Source: Candidatus Bilamarchaeum dharawalense (lineage in GTDB: Archaea > Micrarchaeota > Micrarchaeia > Anstonellales > Bilamarchaeaceae). Taken from it: a stretch of 64,000 nt of DNA. A program made the translations under genes and the position numbers. Each line of letters begins with the position of its first letter. Position 1 is the stretch's first letter. The DNA is taken from contig CABMJJ010000011.1 in assembly GCA_902386555.1 (NCBI GenBank), positions 32,319 through 96,318 of the forward strand. The letters are read 5' to 3'. The notes under the pieces are model-generated. The model was not told the DNA's origin and did not search any database. It saw only the letters and a program-made list of their open reading frames with translations. This document shows, in pieces, positions 7,901 through 17,900 of the stretch.

Positions 7901-8347
7901 ATGACGAGCGAAAATTTGGATGATAAGGACATTCTACTGATTGAAGAGCTCAGCAAAGATGCAAAGCTCTCAGAACAAAAATTGGCAAGGAAGACCGGCA
8001 TAGCTATGACCACCGTGCACAACCACCTGAGGAAACTGCGCGAGCTTGGCGTAATAAAAAGATATACTCTCCGCCTAGATTATACCAAGCTTGGCAGACC
8101 TCTCGTGGCCTATGTTTTAGTTAAAGCCATGCCAGGAGTAAGCCAAAAGGAAATATTGGAGCAGATAGCAAAGATACCGCGTGTCTGTGAAGTGGCCATG
8201 ATAACCGGGGAGTTTGATATTATATTCAAAGCACGGGTGGCTTCCATGACCGAGTTGAATGAAATAGTAGTTCAAAAATTAAGGATGCAAAAAAATATTG
8301 GAGACACTCGCACCATGATTAGTTATGAGACAATAGAAATAGATTAA
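7901..8347 (+). CDS. Lrp/AsnC-family transcriptional regulator
   Basis: The 148-residue protein has an N-terminal winged helix-turn-helix (about residues 8-58, KLSEQKLARKTGIAMTTVHNH) and a C-terminal RAM/ligand-binding domain (about 70-145, with AYVLVKAMPG and ITGEFDIIFKARV). Family members form dimers to octamers and usually repress their own genes. Two matching palindromes lie in its promoter. The next gene starts 2 nt after its stop, suggesting co-transcription. The controlled regulon and ligand are unknown. Confidence 0.9.
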   Translation: MTSENLDDKDILLIEELSKDAKLSEQKLARKTGIAMTTVHNHLRKLRELGVIKRYTLRLDYTKLGRPLVAYVLVKAMPGVSQKEILEQIAKIPRVCEVAMITGEFDIIFKARVASMTELNEIVVQKLRMQKNIGDTRTMISYETIEID

Positions 8348-8349
8348 AG

Positions 8350-9195
8350 ATGGCAACTCCAAAGAACAGAACGGTGACGCTTATGAAAAATGATAGATCA
8401 AAGAAAAAAGAGGAAAAATTAGAACCGCCAACAAAACAGATAACATTGGATGTGCCCCTGCCTACAACACAGGCACAACCACCCCAGACCCAATCTCAAA
8501 AACCTCCACTTACTCCAGAACAGCTCAAAGCCCAGGAAGAGATGAATGCCACAGTTAAGGAGATAGAAAATGCCATGTATGCACTTAGATTCTATCCTGT
8601 TGCTGCAAATGAAGAAGCAAAAAATAAGGCAGTTGAAAAATTAGATGAAATTTATTCCAAAGGTAATGAGACAATAAAACAGCTTATGCTCTACATGATT
8701 CATGAGAATTTGGCTGCAAGTTCCGATTTGAAAATAATGCACACCTATGATTATTTCAAAATGAAAAATCCTACCCTAGATCCAGGCCAAACAAGAATCA
8801 ATGTTTATCGTGCAATGTTTAACTATCATACTTCAATAGAAGGATTGGTAGAGATGGTCAACCTATTGGGTAGGATGCAGGGCGATGATGCTGCGAAATT
8901 ATTGACCTACCACTTTTCTCATTTGTGTGCCTATGAGAGTGAAGCAAATCACATGATTAGGGCATCGATTTTGGAAGCTCTTGGTAATTCGGAATCGTTG
9001 TATGCACTCAGAGCGCTTTTGAATTATGCAAAGTACAATGACAATGATAGAACCTTTGGTAGGGTAGTTAGTGCCTTGATTCTATGGGATAAGAAAATGG
9101 ATAAAACAAAAATGACTGACCATGAAAAACAAGCAGTTCGAACAAAAATGAAAGAGTATATGAACCGGGATCAGAGCGAAAATCACTATGGCTGA
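8350..9195 (+). CDS. Hypothetical protein with helical repeat-like C-terminal domain
   Basis: This 281-residue protein is coupled to the Lrp-type regulator. Residues 1-60 are low-complexity, rich in Lys, Pro, Thr and Gln. The remainder is alpha-helical with HEAT-like periodicity (SILEALGNSESLYALRALLNYAK). No enzyme motif, signal peptide or membrane helix is visible. The gene order suggests a partner or target of the regulator, which is inference. The ATG at 8350 and a later Met at about residue 12 are both possible starts. Confidence 0.65.
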   Translation: MATPKNRTVTLMKNDRSKKKEEKLEPPTKQITLDVPLPTTQAQPPQTQSQKPPLTPEQLKAQEEMNATVKEIENAMYALRFYPVAANEEAKNKAVEKLDEIYSKGNETIKQLMLYMIHENLAASSDLKIMHTYDYFKMKNPTLDPGQTRINVYRAMFNYHTSIEGLVEMVNLLGRMQGDDAAKLLTYHFSHLCAYESEANHMIRASILEALGNSESLYALRALLNYAKYNDNDRTFGRVVSALILWDKKMDKTKMTDHEKQAVRTKMKEYMNRDQSENHYG

Positions 9196-9243
9196 TAACA
9201 GGTTAGTTATTTCACAATCAGTTTTAGTCAGATATGAGATGGA

Positions 9244-10239
9244 TTAGGAGTGGGAAAATTCTAGTTGCGTCTTGCACTGTGCATCTTCTTTTAGATATCC
9301 AGAAATGAACAGTTTAAAGTAGCCGAGATATGGTATGCGCAGAATGACCTTACCTCTTGATCGATCCTGGGGTATGGGACTGTTACCCAGTTTATTAGTA
9401 TAATCATAAACCTGAAGATCAAGAATAGGATTGTTATCACCGCGAGTGAGATAATAGGATTTGCCATCCACATTAATTTTGAAAAATGCCCGGTGAACAA
9501 TATCTCCAATCAAAGAATAGATATCACCAACAGGAGGCTGGTAAACAATAACATCATTGGAAAAATTAGTTAGGTATTCAGTACCCTTGAACGTAACTGA
9601 CTTTAAACACGGTTCGTATTTTTTAGTACCGTTGGAATAGGTTAATGAACAGCGTTCGTATTTATAGGTAAAAACACCTTTTGTCTCAATTAGATTTTCA
9701 GGATGTTCAACAAAAAAATTGCACATACCATTCCCATCATGCTGAACACAATAGGAAAATATGGAACCAGGAATGGTAATATTTTTATTATCGTAAAATA
9801 TGGTGGCATCTTGAGTAAGAGAATTTAGTTCGCTTTGACTCATATTAATTTCATGGGCACTAACAGGTGCACCCTGCACAACAACAAAATCCCCTCTTTG
9901 AAGATTGGGGAGCATACTACAGGAAACAACACCAGAAATTGGTGAACTGGTATTAAGAACAAAGGAAAGACCAAACCAGATGGCAACTGCGATAGCCAGA
10001 GCAATTATGGTATCTACTATTTCATGCTTCCAGCCATGTTTTTGAGCACCTTGTTTGACTTCCATTCCTACAAAAGCAACAATTTCAATGACAACCAGTA
10101 TGGCAATTAAAATCGGGATAAAGTTAAGAGAACCATCCCTGAACAAAAAGTTGGTAATAAGAAAAAGTGCCAATGTGGCAAAGAGTACGACAATTTGAAA
10201 TTTAGATTTCTTCAAACTGTCCTTGATTTTTTTAAGCAT
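9244..10239 (-). CDS. Signal peptidase I (S26, archaeal type) with long insertion
   Basis: The enzyme removes signal peptides at the outer face of the membrane. The catalytic Ser is S108 in SCSMLPNLQRGD. The archaeal/ER-type His is H249 in GDIVHR and the Asp is D268 in TRGDNNP. Three hydrophobic N-terminal segments (about residues 15-33, 38-58 and 76-96) precede the Ser. About 140 residues separate Ser and His, far more than the 35-50 usual in short archaeal enzymes, and the insertion holds several Cys. It could also be a specialised peptidase for the cell's many secreted proteins. Confidence 0.85.
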   Translation of the reverse strand: MLKKIKDSLKKSKFQIVVLFATLALFLITNFLFRDGSLNFIPILIAILVVIEIVAFVGMEVKQGAQKHGWKHEIVDTIIALAIAVAIWFGLSFVLNTSSPISGVVSCSMLPNLQRGDFVVVQGAPVSAHEINMSQSELNSLTQDATIFYDNKNITIPGSIFSYCVQHDGNGMCNFFVEHPENLIETKGVFTYKYERCSLTYSNGTKKYEPCLKSVTFKGTEYLTNFSNDVIVYQPPVGDIYSLIGDIVHRAFFKINVDGKSYYLTRGDNNPILDLQVYDYTNKLGNSPIPQDRSRGKVILRIPYLGYFKLFISGYLKEDAQCKTQLEFSHS

Positions 10240-10247
10240 CGTACCAG

Positions 10248-10523
10248 CTATTTGACAATGTCAAGGAATTGTTTTTTGAAATCAGAAACTTCATTCTTTA
10301 TTTCATCAAGTTTTGCAAGTAGAAGCTTGCCCGGTTCACCTTTTTTTGTTCTAAGATAGATTTTAGGTGTTGCCGTTAACGGGTGTTCTACCTTGTAGGA
10401 TGCGAATTCAACATCCTTGTCTTCATTTAGTTTCTCAACCAGAAGCTGAGCTAAAGACTGATCAAGATCCCCCAGGTCAAGTTCAATAATATTCTTTTCA
10501 TTAACCAAAACTTTTACGTCCAT
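10248..10523 (-). CDS. rpoL: RNA polymerase subunit L
   Basis: RpoL (Rpb11 homologue) pairs with RpoD in the assembly platform of RNA polymerase. The 91-residue protein has the family's core, with DLGDLDQSLAQLLVEKLN and VEHPLTATPKIYLRTKKG. The frame is open for 63 more codons upstream, but the ATG at 10523 matches the normal N-terminus. That start overlaps the csl4 coding end by 23 nt, so translation is coupled to csl4, a gene pair common in archaea. Confidence 0.93.
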   Translation of the reverse strand: MDVKVLVNEKNIIELDLGDLDQSLAQLLVEKLNEDKDVEFASYKVEHPLTATPKIYLRTKKGEPGKLLLAKLDEIKNEVSDFKKQFLDIVK

Positions 10524-11208
10524 AAGAACCCCTATTATCATTTCTTCTTGGTGTACTATTGCCATATCTTGGCCGGTATTCTCCTCGGCCCTGTCCATAT
10601 CCGCCCCTCTCTCCGCCATATTCGCGCCTGTTAAAGCGTTCCCTTTGAGGGGGTGGAGCTTCACCTTCAGCAAGTGGAATTTTTTTGTAATCTTTCCAAC
10701 CACAGATTCCACAGATGAAAACTTTTTCTTTTAGATTCATCTTCTGCCTACAACGTGGGCAGAATGCACAAACAACACCACAATCATTATCCAACATGCT
10801 TATATCTATGCCGGATTTCATAATTTTTTGAACTTTGGCTTTGATTATGTCGCCAATTCTAACTTCGTCTCTTACTTCACGAACGAAATCATTTTTTATG
10901 GCAGTAACGGGCAGAACAGCGTCAAAAGAAACACCACGACCATTACCTTCAACTTCAGCAGACGCAACACAGGTACCAATTGCCTTGTTTGGACTGACTT
11001 TGATCAAAAGGCAGTAGACTATGTCGCCAATTGCAGGTGTTTTGAGTTTTCTTCCTCTTGTTTGAACTGATGCGTGTCCAGGTGAGGTTTTATTCTCCCC
11101 GACGGCCGCAGCGTACACTTCATCCTTTTCCGAATATGTATTCTCACCGGGTTCAGCCTCTTCAGCGCTTGAGAGATGATCACCGGGTAGAACTAGCTTC
11201 TTTTCCAT
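10501..11208 (-). CDS. csl4: Exosome cap protein Csl4 with RGG-like tail
   Basis: Csl4 caps the archaeal exosome and recruits RNA and DnaG. The 235-residue protein shows the N-terminal domain (LVLPGD start), an S1 domain (about residues 58-145) and a zinc ribbon with CPRC and CGIC pairs (about 150-172). The last 50 residues are rich in Arg, Gly and Tyr, like eukaryotic RGG RNA-binding tails, and are not usual in archaeal Csl4. It is followed by rpoL with overlap. The Met in MEKKLVLPGD fits the family start. Confidence 0.93.
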   Translation of the reverse strand: MEKKLVLPGDHLSSAEEAEPGENTYSEKDEVYAAAVGENKTSPGHASVQTRGRKLKTPAIGDIVYCLLIKVSPNKAIGTCVASAEVEGNGRGVSFDAVLPVTAIKNDFVREVRDEVRIGDIIKAKVQKIMKSGIDISMLDNDCGVVCAFCPRCRQKMNLKEKVFICGICGWKDYKKIPLAEGEAPPPQRERFNRREYGGERGGYGQGRGEYRPRYGNSTPRRNDNRGSYGRKSFG

Positions 11209-11338
11209 TTTAATCCTCTAAAGAGATATGGTTAATAAAAAGAAGAATTTAAATTGCTGCCTTTAGCTGGTTTTGGGCAGTGGCACATATATTTAAATGC
11301 AAAAGCTGAGAGAATTTTAAGGTAATGGATGATTTCCA

Positions 11339-12580
11339 ATGAAGAGACCAATACTAGTGTTATGCATTGATCGGGATAATGATCTTTACGAAAAGGCAAA
11401 GGTTAGTGGCCCCCTTATCGGTAGAGACAAAAATCTGGAAGGAGCAGTTGCCCTATCATTGGCAGATCCAGAAGATCCTGATTCCAATGCAATATATTAT
11501 GCGGTGAAAATGCATGACAAGATGAAAGTTGATGGACATGCAGTCATAATTGCAACCCTAACCGGCCATAGGAGCTTGGGCTATCAGGCTGACAAGGAGA
11601 TAAGTAGTCAGCTTGAAAAAATAGTGATGGAGTTTAATCCTGTTTCCTGCGTGCTTGTTTCCGATGGCGCTTCAGATGAAGAGATTTTACCAATAATCAA
11701 ATCAAGAATAAAGGTTGATTCGACAAAAATTGTTTTTATTAAACAGGCAAAGGAACTTGAAAAAACATATTTCGTTATTTTGGAAAAATTACGAGATCCG
11801 TATTTTGCAAAAATAGCAATCGGTATTCCTGCAGTTTTGATACTGTTGCTTTCCATATCCAGTTATTTGGGACTGGGATGGCAGCTGGTGGGAATCCTGG
11901 TTGGTCTGGTATTACTATTGAGACTTTCCAGATTTGAAGATGCCATAGGTGGAATAATTAAGGATTTCCGATTTTCATTCGAACGTACCAGCTGGATTGG
12001 ATACATTGGTGCCCTGGCGATTATCACCATTGGTGTTTTTGTTGGCTACCAAACATTCCAGAAGGGAATGACCCTTGGCCTTTCAAATGAGAAACTAGTT
12101 GCCCTGGTTGTTGGGAACACCATGTGGATTTTCTTTATAGGGTTACTTGTGATTCTAGTTTCGAAAATTGCAGATGCATTAATGGAGAAGAAAAAATACA
12201 GGATTGCAAAATACTTGCTTTATTCTGCAGCAGCTGGGTTAACCACATTCGTACTTTTGGTTGGCTGTAGCTGGATAGTTAATCTAACCGAACCATATGT
12301 GGATTTTGGAACATTTTTACTTTGCATAGGAATCTCTCTGGTGCTTGGTTATCTGGCAACTTCTTTTGTAAACTGGTATCGCAAGGAAATCCTTCTTGAG
12401 ATGAAAATCGAGGGTAAGGAAGCCATATCAGAGCATGGAACCTATCTTGGTAAGATAGTTGGCATCGACGGTAAGAAAGGAAAGCTGATCATTCAAACGG
12501 TTTTCGAAAAAAGGTATACCTTGCCCATATCATCAGTAAGCTCAGTGGACGATAATGTTGTTTTGAAAGCCGAGGATTAG
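11339..12580 (+). CDS. DUF373 family membrane protein
   Basis: The 413-residue protein begins with the DUF373 signature ([19 protein letters not shown], then a [25 protein letters not shown] stretch). The first 150 residues form a soluble alpha/beta domain. Residues about 158-350 contain six to seven membrane helices. The C-terminal 60 residues look like a small beta domain facing the cytoplasm. DUF373 is widespread in archaea with unknown function. The TATA-like region ATATATTTAAATGC near 11287-11300 precedes it. The 3' end overlaps the convergent lonB gene by 4 nt. Confidence 0.85.
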   Translation: MKRPILVLCIDRDNDLYEKAKVSGPLIGRDKNLEGAVALSLADPEDPDSNAIYYAVKMHDKMKVDGHAVIIATLTGHRSLGYQADKEISSQLEKIVMEFNPVSCVLVSDGASDEEILPIIKSRIKVDSTKIVFIKQAKELEKTYFVILEKLRDPYFAKIAIGIPAVLILLLSISSYLGLGWQLVGILVGLVLLLRLSRFEDAIGGIIKDFRFSFERTSWIGYIGALAIITIGVFVGYQTFQKGMTLGLSNEKLVALVVGNTMWIFFIGLLVILVSKIADALMEKKKYRIAKYLLYSAAAGLTTFVLLVGCSWIVNLTEPYVDFGTFLLCIGISLVLGYLATSFVNWYRKEILLEMKIEGKEAISEHGTYLGKIVGIDGKKGKLIIQTVFEKRYTLPISSVSSVDDNVVLKAED

Positions 12581-14556
12581 TGAGATAGATTCCTCATCTT
12601 CTTCAAAAGAATCTTCTTCTGCGGGCAATCGGAAAGTGCATGCTCAAGAACTTGAGTTATATCACTCACTTCAATTATGATTACATCTTTCCTCTTCCTT
12701 ATTTTTTCATAAACATCCTGGGCATTGGCCTTTGGAATGAGGATCTTTTTTATACCAGATTCAATGGCTGCTTCGATCTTTGAAGTAACACCGCCAACTG
12801 GCAGAACACGCCCACGAACATCAAGAGAGCCGGTCATTGCAACTCCCTGATAAACTGGTATGTTTGCCAATGCAGAGATCACGGCAACTGCAGTTGAAAT
12901 GGATGCACTGTCACCCTCCACACCCTCGTAGGTTTGAAGGAATTGGATGTGAAGATCGGTCTTGGCAATGGCAGTACCTATATATTTCTTGAAGATAGCC
13001 GAAACATTGTCAACTGCTTCCTTTGCGATAACACCGAGTTTTCCTGTTGCAATTACTTTTCCTTCGCTTTTTGAAGCGGCAGGTGTTGCTTCTGCAACAA
13101 TGGGTAACACAAGACCAGTGCGTGAATCACCAAGAACAGCAAGACCATTTACTCTTCCGGTTTCAGCGCCCTTAATAACGATGGTCTGATATTCTTTTTT
13201 ATATTCTATGAGTTTAGCACCAAGCTGACTTTCAATGGATGACGAAATTTTCCTTGCGTCAAAGATTTCCTGTTTTGTAACAAGAGTTTTTCCTTTTTCT
13301 CTTGCAATATCGCCAGCTGCACGAACAAGTCCACCAAGTTCACGCAAATTTAGTGTGAATCTCTTTCTTCGTCCAGACATTCTTCTTGCTTCCTCGATAA
13401 TTTCAGCAATTGCATCCTGATCAAAATGGGGTATCTTGCCATCTTTTTTCACTTCCTGGGCAATGAAACGTACAAGGGCTTCTTCAGTTTTTGGAGTATC
13501 TTCCATTGAATCTTCAACATAAACTTCATAGCCAGCACCACGTATTCTGGAACGTAGAGCAGGATGAATATGGGCCATGTCTGGAAGATTTCCAGATGCA
13601 ACAAGTACGAAATCAGTTGGCACTGGTTGGGTTTTGACAAGAGCGCCAGAGCTCATTTCGCTTTGCCCAGTTATGGGATACCTTTTTTCCTGCATGGCAG
13701 TGAGAATTTCCTGTTGCCAGTTAATTTTCATGGATGCTATCTCATCAATAAACAGGACACCCTTGTTGGAATGGTGGATCGCACCTGCTTCCACACGAAG
13801 ATGAGCTGGCGTACCCAATCCTCCGCTTTGAAGTGGATCATGTTTAATATCACCAAGAAGAGAACCTGCCCTGGAACTGGTACCATCAACAAATGGAGCT
13901 GTGAATCTTTCGCTATTATCAACAATTAGCTTCGGACTTACCTGCTCCATAACCATGAGTCTTCGACCAAGACCAGCAGTTGCATTGGAAATGATATAGA
14001 GAAGCCCGAGACCAAGTATGGCAATGGTGATCAGCATCTTTGCGTTCTCAGGAACTTCTGAGCTGAACATCACTGCAAGAAGTATAAGCCCGAGTATGCC
14101 GATTATCAGTAGTGAGGGTGGAGTTTTAGCTTCTTCCTTTGGTTTTTGAAAATTAATCATTCTTCTGCCAAGTCCATTCTTCAAAATTTTGGCAAGATGA
14201 ACTCTATCGGTTATTGCTTTGATTTTGGTGAGTTCTGTGGGGGAGTAGTATTTGACAAGGTCCTTGTGTTTGGCAAGATATTCCGAAGTGGGATAGGTTT
14301 TGAGAACCCTGACAAGAGGTTGATTCTCGTTATTTGGATTTGGATAGACAAGTACATCCTCCAGTTCTTCCTTTTCCATTAGTTCTGCCATGGCCTGGGC
14401 CATCATACTTTTACCAGTACCGGGTGGTCCGATGAGGAGAACATTACGCTTTTGCTTTGCTGCTTTTTTGATTATGTCCACTGCCTTGTCTTGACCGATT
14501 ATCTGATCGATAAGTCTCTCTGGAACAACGGCTTCTGCCGTGCTTTTGAATTTCAT
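12577..14556 (-). CDS. lonB: Archaeal membrane-bound Lon protease
   Basis: LonB is the ATP-dependent, membrane-anchored quality-control protease of archaea. Walker A is GPPGTGKS with K49. Two membrane helices lie in the AAA+ domain at about residues 146-190. The Walker B region is [11 protein letters not shown]. The proteolytic Ser-Lys dyad is S550 in EGDSAS and K593 in GGVTSK, 43 residues apart as expected. The length of 659 is normal. It is divergent from the DUF4139-like gene at 14623, with a short intergenic region for both promoters. Confidence 0.95.
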   Translation of the reverse strand: MKFKSTAEAVVPERLIDQIIGQDKAVDIIKKAAKQKRNVLLIGPPGTGKSMMAQAMAELMEKEELEDVLVYPNPNNENQPLVRVLKTYPTSEYLAKHKDLVKYYSPTELTKIKAITDRVHLAKILKNGLGRRMINFQKPKEEAKTPPSLLIIGILGLILLAVMFSSEVPENAKMLITIAILGLGLLYIISNATAGLGRRLMVMEQVSPKLIVDNSERFTAPFVDGTSSRAGSLLGDIKHDPLQSGGLGTPAHLRVEAGAIHHSNKGVLFIDEIASMKINWQQEILTAMQEKRYPITGQSEMSSGALVKTQPVPTDFVLVASGNLPDMAHIHPALRSRIRGAGYEVYVEDSMEDTPKTEEALVRFIAQEVKKDGKIPHFDQDAIAEIIEEARRMSGRRKRFTLNLRELGGLVRAAGDIAREKGKTLVTKQEIFDARKISSSIESQLGAKLIEYKKEYQTIVIKGAETGRVNGLAVLGDSRTGLVLPIVAEATPAASKSEGKVIATGKLGVIAKEAVDNVSAIFKKYIGTAIAKTDLHIQFLQTYEGVEGDSASISTAVAVISALANIPVYQGVAMTGSLDVRGRVLPVGGVTSKIEAAIESGIKKILIPKANAQDVYEKIRKRKDVIIIEVSDITQVLEHALSDCPQKKILLKKMRNLSH

Positions 14557-14622
14557 TGATTAATTCAGATAGGATGAAATATATAAGCTTAATCTTAGTT
14601 TTATAGTTAGAGTGGTGATCCT

Positions 14623-16602
14623 ATGGAAGGTCTATCTGTTAGAAAAATTGTTTTGTACAAACATGGAGTTGGATATGTTGAGCGCAGGGGAAAACTTAAA
14701 ACAGACGAAATCAAGCTACAGTTTAAAAGAGGACAGATGAACGACGTACTGAAAAGTTTACTTGTCTTGGATGCCGGTGGAAAGGTTACTGGAGTAAGCT
14801 ATGAATCCCACGAAGAAACAAGTGAGAAACTGAAAAATGCGTTGGAAGTGCCAGAAGGAAAGGCGGTCATGGGTTTTTTGGCTGCACTAACCGGTTATAA
14901 TGTAACCATAGTGGCTGGGAAAGTCTTCAGTGGAATTTTGGTTGGGGTAGAGGAAGCGGAAAACAAGGCACCGGAGCAAGGTGTTGTGATAAACACCGAG
15001 CAACAAAAGAGCAGATCGGTTGTTTCGATTTTAGATAACAAGGGAAAAACACATTTTATCAGAGTGGATGAAATCAAAAATGTTGGGATAGACGATAAAA
15101 AAGTACTTGATGACCTGAGATATTACCTTGATCTTACTGCTGCTGAAAGAAAACACGACATAAAAGGGGTAACAGTTCATTTGGATGGAGATAAAACACA
15201 TGATCTTGCCATAAGTTATATTATAGAAATGCCAGTTTGGAGAACATCCTATAGATTTGCCTACGATGATAAGGGTTCCCTTCTTCAGGGCTGGGGCATA
15301 ATGGATAACTCCCTTGAAGAGGATCTTGAAGATGTTGAAGTAAGTTTTGTTGCTGGCCAACCGATTTCTTTTATCTATGATTTCTATGCACCTCCACTTG
15401 CCTCAAGACCAGTGGTACGGGAATATGTTCGAGCAGTTAGCGCTCCAGTTGAGATGGAATCGTCCATGGATGAGGAGAAAAAATCAGAATATATGGATGA
15501 TGGGGTTTGTGGTGGAGCCATGCCCTGCGCTGTCACCCCAAAAAGTGAGGCTGCACCTCCAGCACCTGGAAAAGGAGCAAGATATGCCAGACCAGATGTA
15601 ATGGTAATGGAGAATTCTGCATCGGTCCAAACAAAAGGGCAGAATCTGGGTGCGTTTTTTAGATATGACATAACCACTCCGGTGACAGTAAAGCGTGGGG
15701 AAAGCGCCATGCTGCCAATTGTCCAGCAGAAAATTGATTGCAAAAAAGTTTATGTATATAATTCAGAAAAAAACTACCAGAATCCCATGGTGGCAGTACG
15801 ATTTGAAAATAGAACGGGGTTGACCCTGGAACGAGGCCCGCTGACAATTTATGACGCTGGAATGTATGCCGGTGAAGCCATATTGCCATTCACACCCGAA
15901 GGCGCGGAGCAATTTATCGTATATGCAGTTGAACTTGGCGTTGAAGCAAGCAATGAAACCAGAACCGATAGTGTATTCCGCCAATCTACTCTTTCAGGAG
16001 CATATCTGGTGAAGACTTTCTATGAAAAAACAAAGATAAAATATAAAATAAATAACAAAACAAAGGAAGCAAAAAAAATCTTGCTTGAACAAAGAAAATA
16101 TCCAGGGTATGAACTTTGTGATACACCGAAACCAGCTGAGCAAACTGAAGGATTTTATCGTTGGTATTTGGACATACCAGCTGGAAAAACAGTTGAATTT
16201 ACGGCTGTACAAGCGAGGTTGATGAGCTACAGTGAATCCATATTGAACATGACCGTGGAAACGTTAGAATATTATTTCAAAAACGGTCAGATGGATAATA
16301 GGATGAAAGAATTTGTTGGCCAGATCATTGCCAAAAACAATGAGATTAGAGATCTGGCACAGGAAAAAGTAAACTTGGATGCGGAGAGAACGAGATTCCT
16401 CCAAGAGCAGGAAAGACTTCGTAAGAACATAGGTGCCCTATCCCAAAGTGGCGATGATGCAGCTCTTAGAAAGAAATATGTGAAACAATTGGATGACGAA
16501 GAAGAAAGAATCCAGGAGATAAACAATAGAATAACCGAGATCGACAATGAGACACTGGAGTTACAAAAACAGGTTAATAAGATTCTAAACTCGTTCAAAT
16601 GA
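14623..16602 (+). CDS. DUF4139-like protein with C-terminal coiled coil
   Basis: The 659-residue protein has beta-rich domains and the Tyr/Trp-containing signature of DUF4139-type proteins (ISYIIEMPVWRTSYRFAYDD at about residue 193, then a GWGIMDNSLEEDLEDVEV-like strand). A Pro/Ala-rich linker lies at about 280-330. The last 110 residues are a long charged coiled coil. There is no signal peptide, so it is probably cytoplasmic or peripheral. Function is unknown. The stop codon is embedded in a terminator hairpin. Confidence 0.75.
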   Translation: MEGLSVRKIVLYKHGVGYVERRGKLKTDEIKLQFKRGQMNDVLKSLLVLDAGGKVTGVSYESHEETSEKLKNALEVPEGKAVMGFLAALTGYNVTIVAGKVFSGILVGVEEAENKAPEQGVVINTEQQKSRSVVSILDNKGKTHFIRVDEIKNVGIDDKKVLDDLRYYLDLTAAERKHDIKGVTVHLDGDKTHDLAISYIIEMPVWRTSYRFAYDDKGSLLQGWGIMDNSLEEDLEDVEVSFVAGQPISFIYDFYAPPLASRPVVREYVRAVSAPVEMESSMDEEKKSEYMDDGVCGGAMPCAVTPKSEAAPPAPGKGARYARPDVMVMENSASVQTKGQNLGAFFRYDITTPVTVKRGESAMLPIVQQKIDCKKVYVYNSEKNYQNPMVAVRFENRTGLTLERGPLTIYDAGMYAGEAILPFTPEGAEQFIVYAVELGVEASNETRTDSVFRQSTLSGAYLVKTFYEKTKIKYKINNKTKEAKKILLEQRKYPGYELCDTPKPAEQTEGFYRWYLDIPAGKTVEFTAVQARLMSYSESILNMTVETLEYYFKNGQMDNRMKEFVGQIIAKNNEIRDLAQEKVNLDAERTRFLQEQERLRKNIGALSQSGDDAALRKKYVKQLDDEEERIQEINNRITEIDNETLELQKQVNKILNSFK

Positions 16603-16630
16603 AAAGAACCTACGGTTCTTTTCCTTTTTT
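16601..16630 (+). terminator. Hairpin terminator
   Basis: GAAAAGAACC at 16601-16610 pairs with GGTTCTTTTC at 16614-16623 around a TAC loop, followed by CTTTTTTA. The stem starts inside the stop codon of the upstream gene, so ribosome release and RNA folding may be coupled. Confidence 0.7.
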
Positions 16631-16649
16631 ATTTAAAATAATTGAAAAA

Positions 16650-17870
16650 TCAGGAAACAACTTTGATGTTTTTGAATGCGATCCTTGGTGCAATCACTGA
16701 ACCATAGACTTTGGACTCGGATTCGATGGCCTCGATGTTAGCAAACATTTCGAATAAATTCCCGCTTAGCATAAACCCTTTAACTGGTTTTTTCTTCCCA
16801 TTTTCAACCAGGAACGCAGTGCTGACTTCAAGACCAATATCCCCACTGGTTAGATTGGCAGTATGTGAACCATGGGCAGATAGCAATTCAATATGTTTGC
16901 CAAATTCTGCAAGATCCTTACAATTACCTTTTTCGATAACGATGTTGGAAGATCCGATTCCTGGGACTGAACTGTAGGAAGCACGGGAACATGCTCCAGA
17001 CTCAGCAACATTCTCAAGAGCAGCAGTTTCCCTATCATAGAGAAATGACTTGACTTCCCCATTTTCAATGAGTTTATTTTGCTTGGACGGAGTTCCTTCG
17101 TCATCAAAAGGCCTGGAGTCTGTTGCCTGCGCAAGCCCATCTTCATATATGGAAAGCTGATCAGAAAACATTTTTGTTTTTGTTACTTTGGTTACTCCAC
17201 GACGCTTCCAATCACCGGAAAATGAAGTGAGCAATGGTCCAAGAATGCTGTCCAATGCTTCCACATCCACCACCAGAAGATAGGAACCAGGATCGGGTTT
17301 TTTTGCCCCGCGCATTTCCTTAGCCATATTTGCAGCATTGGAACCTATCTCAGAAACAGAATCTGGTTTTTTAATTGAAGAGCAGTAGGCAAAACCAAAA
17401 CCATCGTCATGCATGCATTCTGCATAAATGGAAAACGTGGACTTACCATACTCACCAAGAAAACCAGAGGTATTTTCTAATTTAATTGATGAATTATCAG
17501 CAGAACAGATAATTCTTGATTTCCCACCGTGAATTTCAGCGGCGGATCGAGCAGATTCAACAAAATCTTTGAGGGAATTAAAATCCTCAGGATCCACAGA
17601 TTTGTCAACAGTATCGGGCATGGTGAATGAGGACTTTTCAGGAAAGGAAAATTTAGTTTTTGCAGAAAATCGTGAAACTTCTCTTGCATTATCAATGGTT
17701 TTTTTAAGATCAGACTCCTTTTGACAGTAGCAAAAACCAAGTCGACCATCATGAAGTACCCGGATGCCGTAACCGGTTACGGAATCTGTTTCTTTGGTCT
17801 TGAGCTCTCCTCCACTGAAAGCTAGACTGGTGGACTTTGAGCTAAAAGAAAAAATTTCATGCTCAGGCAT
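16650..17870 (-). CDS. pmbA: TldD/PmbA family peptidase-like protein
   Basis: This is a modulator-of-gyrase family protein of about 406 residues. TldD/PmbA proteins act as heterodimeric metalloproteases, with TldD carrying the metal-site HExxxH. Here no such motif is visible, and the DEGTPSKQNKLIENGEVKSFLYDR and SAHGSHTANLTSGDIGLEVS-type blocks match the PmbA-like partner. A TldD gene is not in this window. The ATG seven codons into the frame (17870) gives MPEHEIFSF and is the better start. It is divergent from thpR with about 30 nt between starts. Confidence 0.82.
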   Translation of the reverse strand: MPEHEIFSFSSKSTSLAFSGGELKTKETDSVTGYGIRVLHDGRLGFCYCQKESDLKKTIDNAREVSRFSAKTKFSFPEKSSFTMPDTVDKSVDPEDFNSLKDFVESARSAAEIHGGKSRIICSADNSSIKLENTSGFLGEYGKSTFSIYAECMHDDGFGFAYCSSIKKPDSVSEIGSNAANMAKEMRGAKKPDPGSYLLVVDVEALDSILGPLLTSFSGDWKRRGVTKVTKTKMFSDQLSIYEDGLAQATDSRPFDDEGTPSKQNKLIENGEVKSFLYDRETAALENVAESGACSRASYSSVPGIGSSNIVIEKGNCKDLAEFGKHIELLSAHGSHTANLTSGDIGLEVSTAFLVENGKKKPVKGFMLSGNLFEMFANIEAIESESKVYGSVIAPRIAFKNIKVVS

Positions 17871-17900
17871 GGTTTTAATTATCAGGTGCAATTTAAAATC

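Noticed and set aside
10524..10712. N-terminal extension of RpoL
   Set aside because: It lies antiframe within csl4 and is unrelated to RpoL. The ATG at 10523 gives the normal family length.
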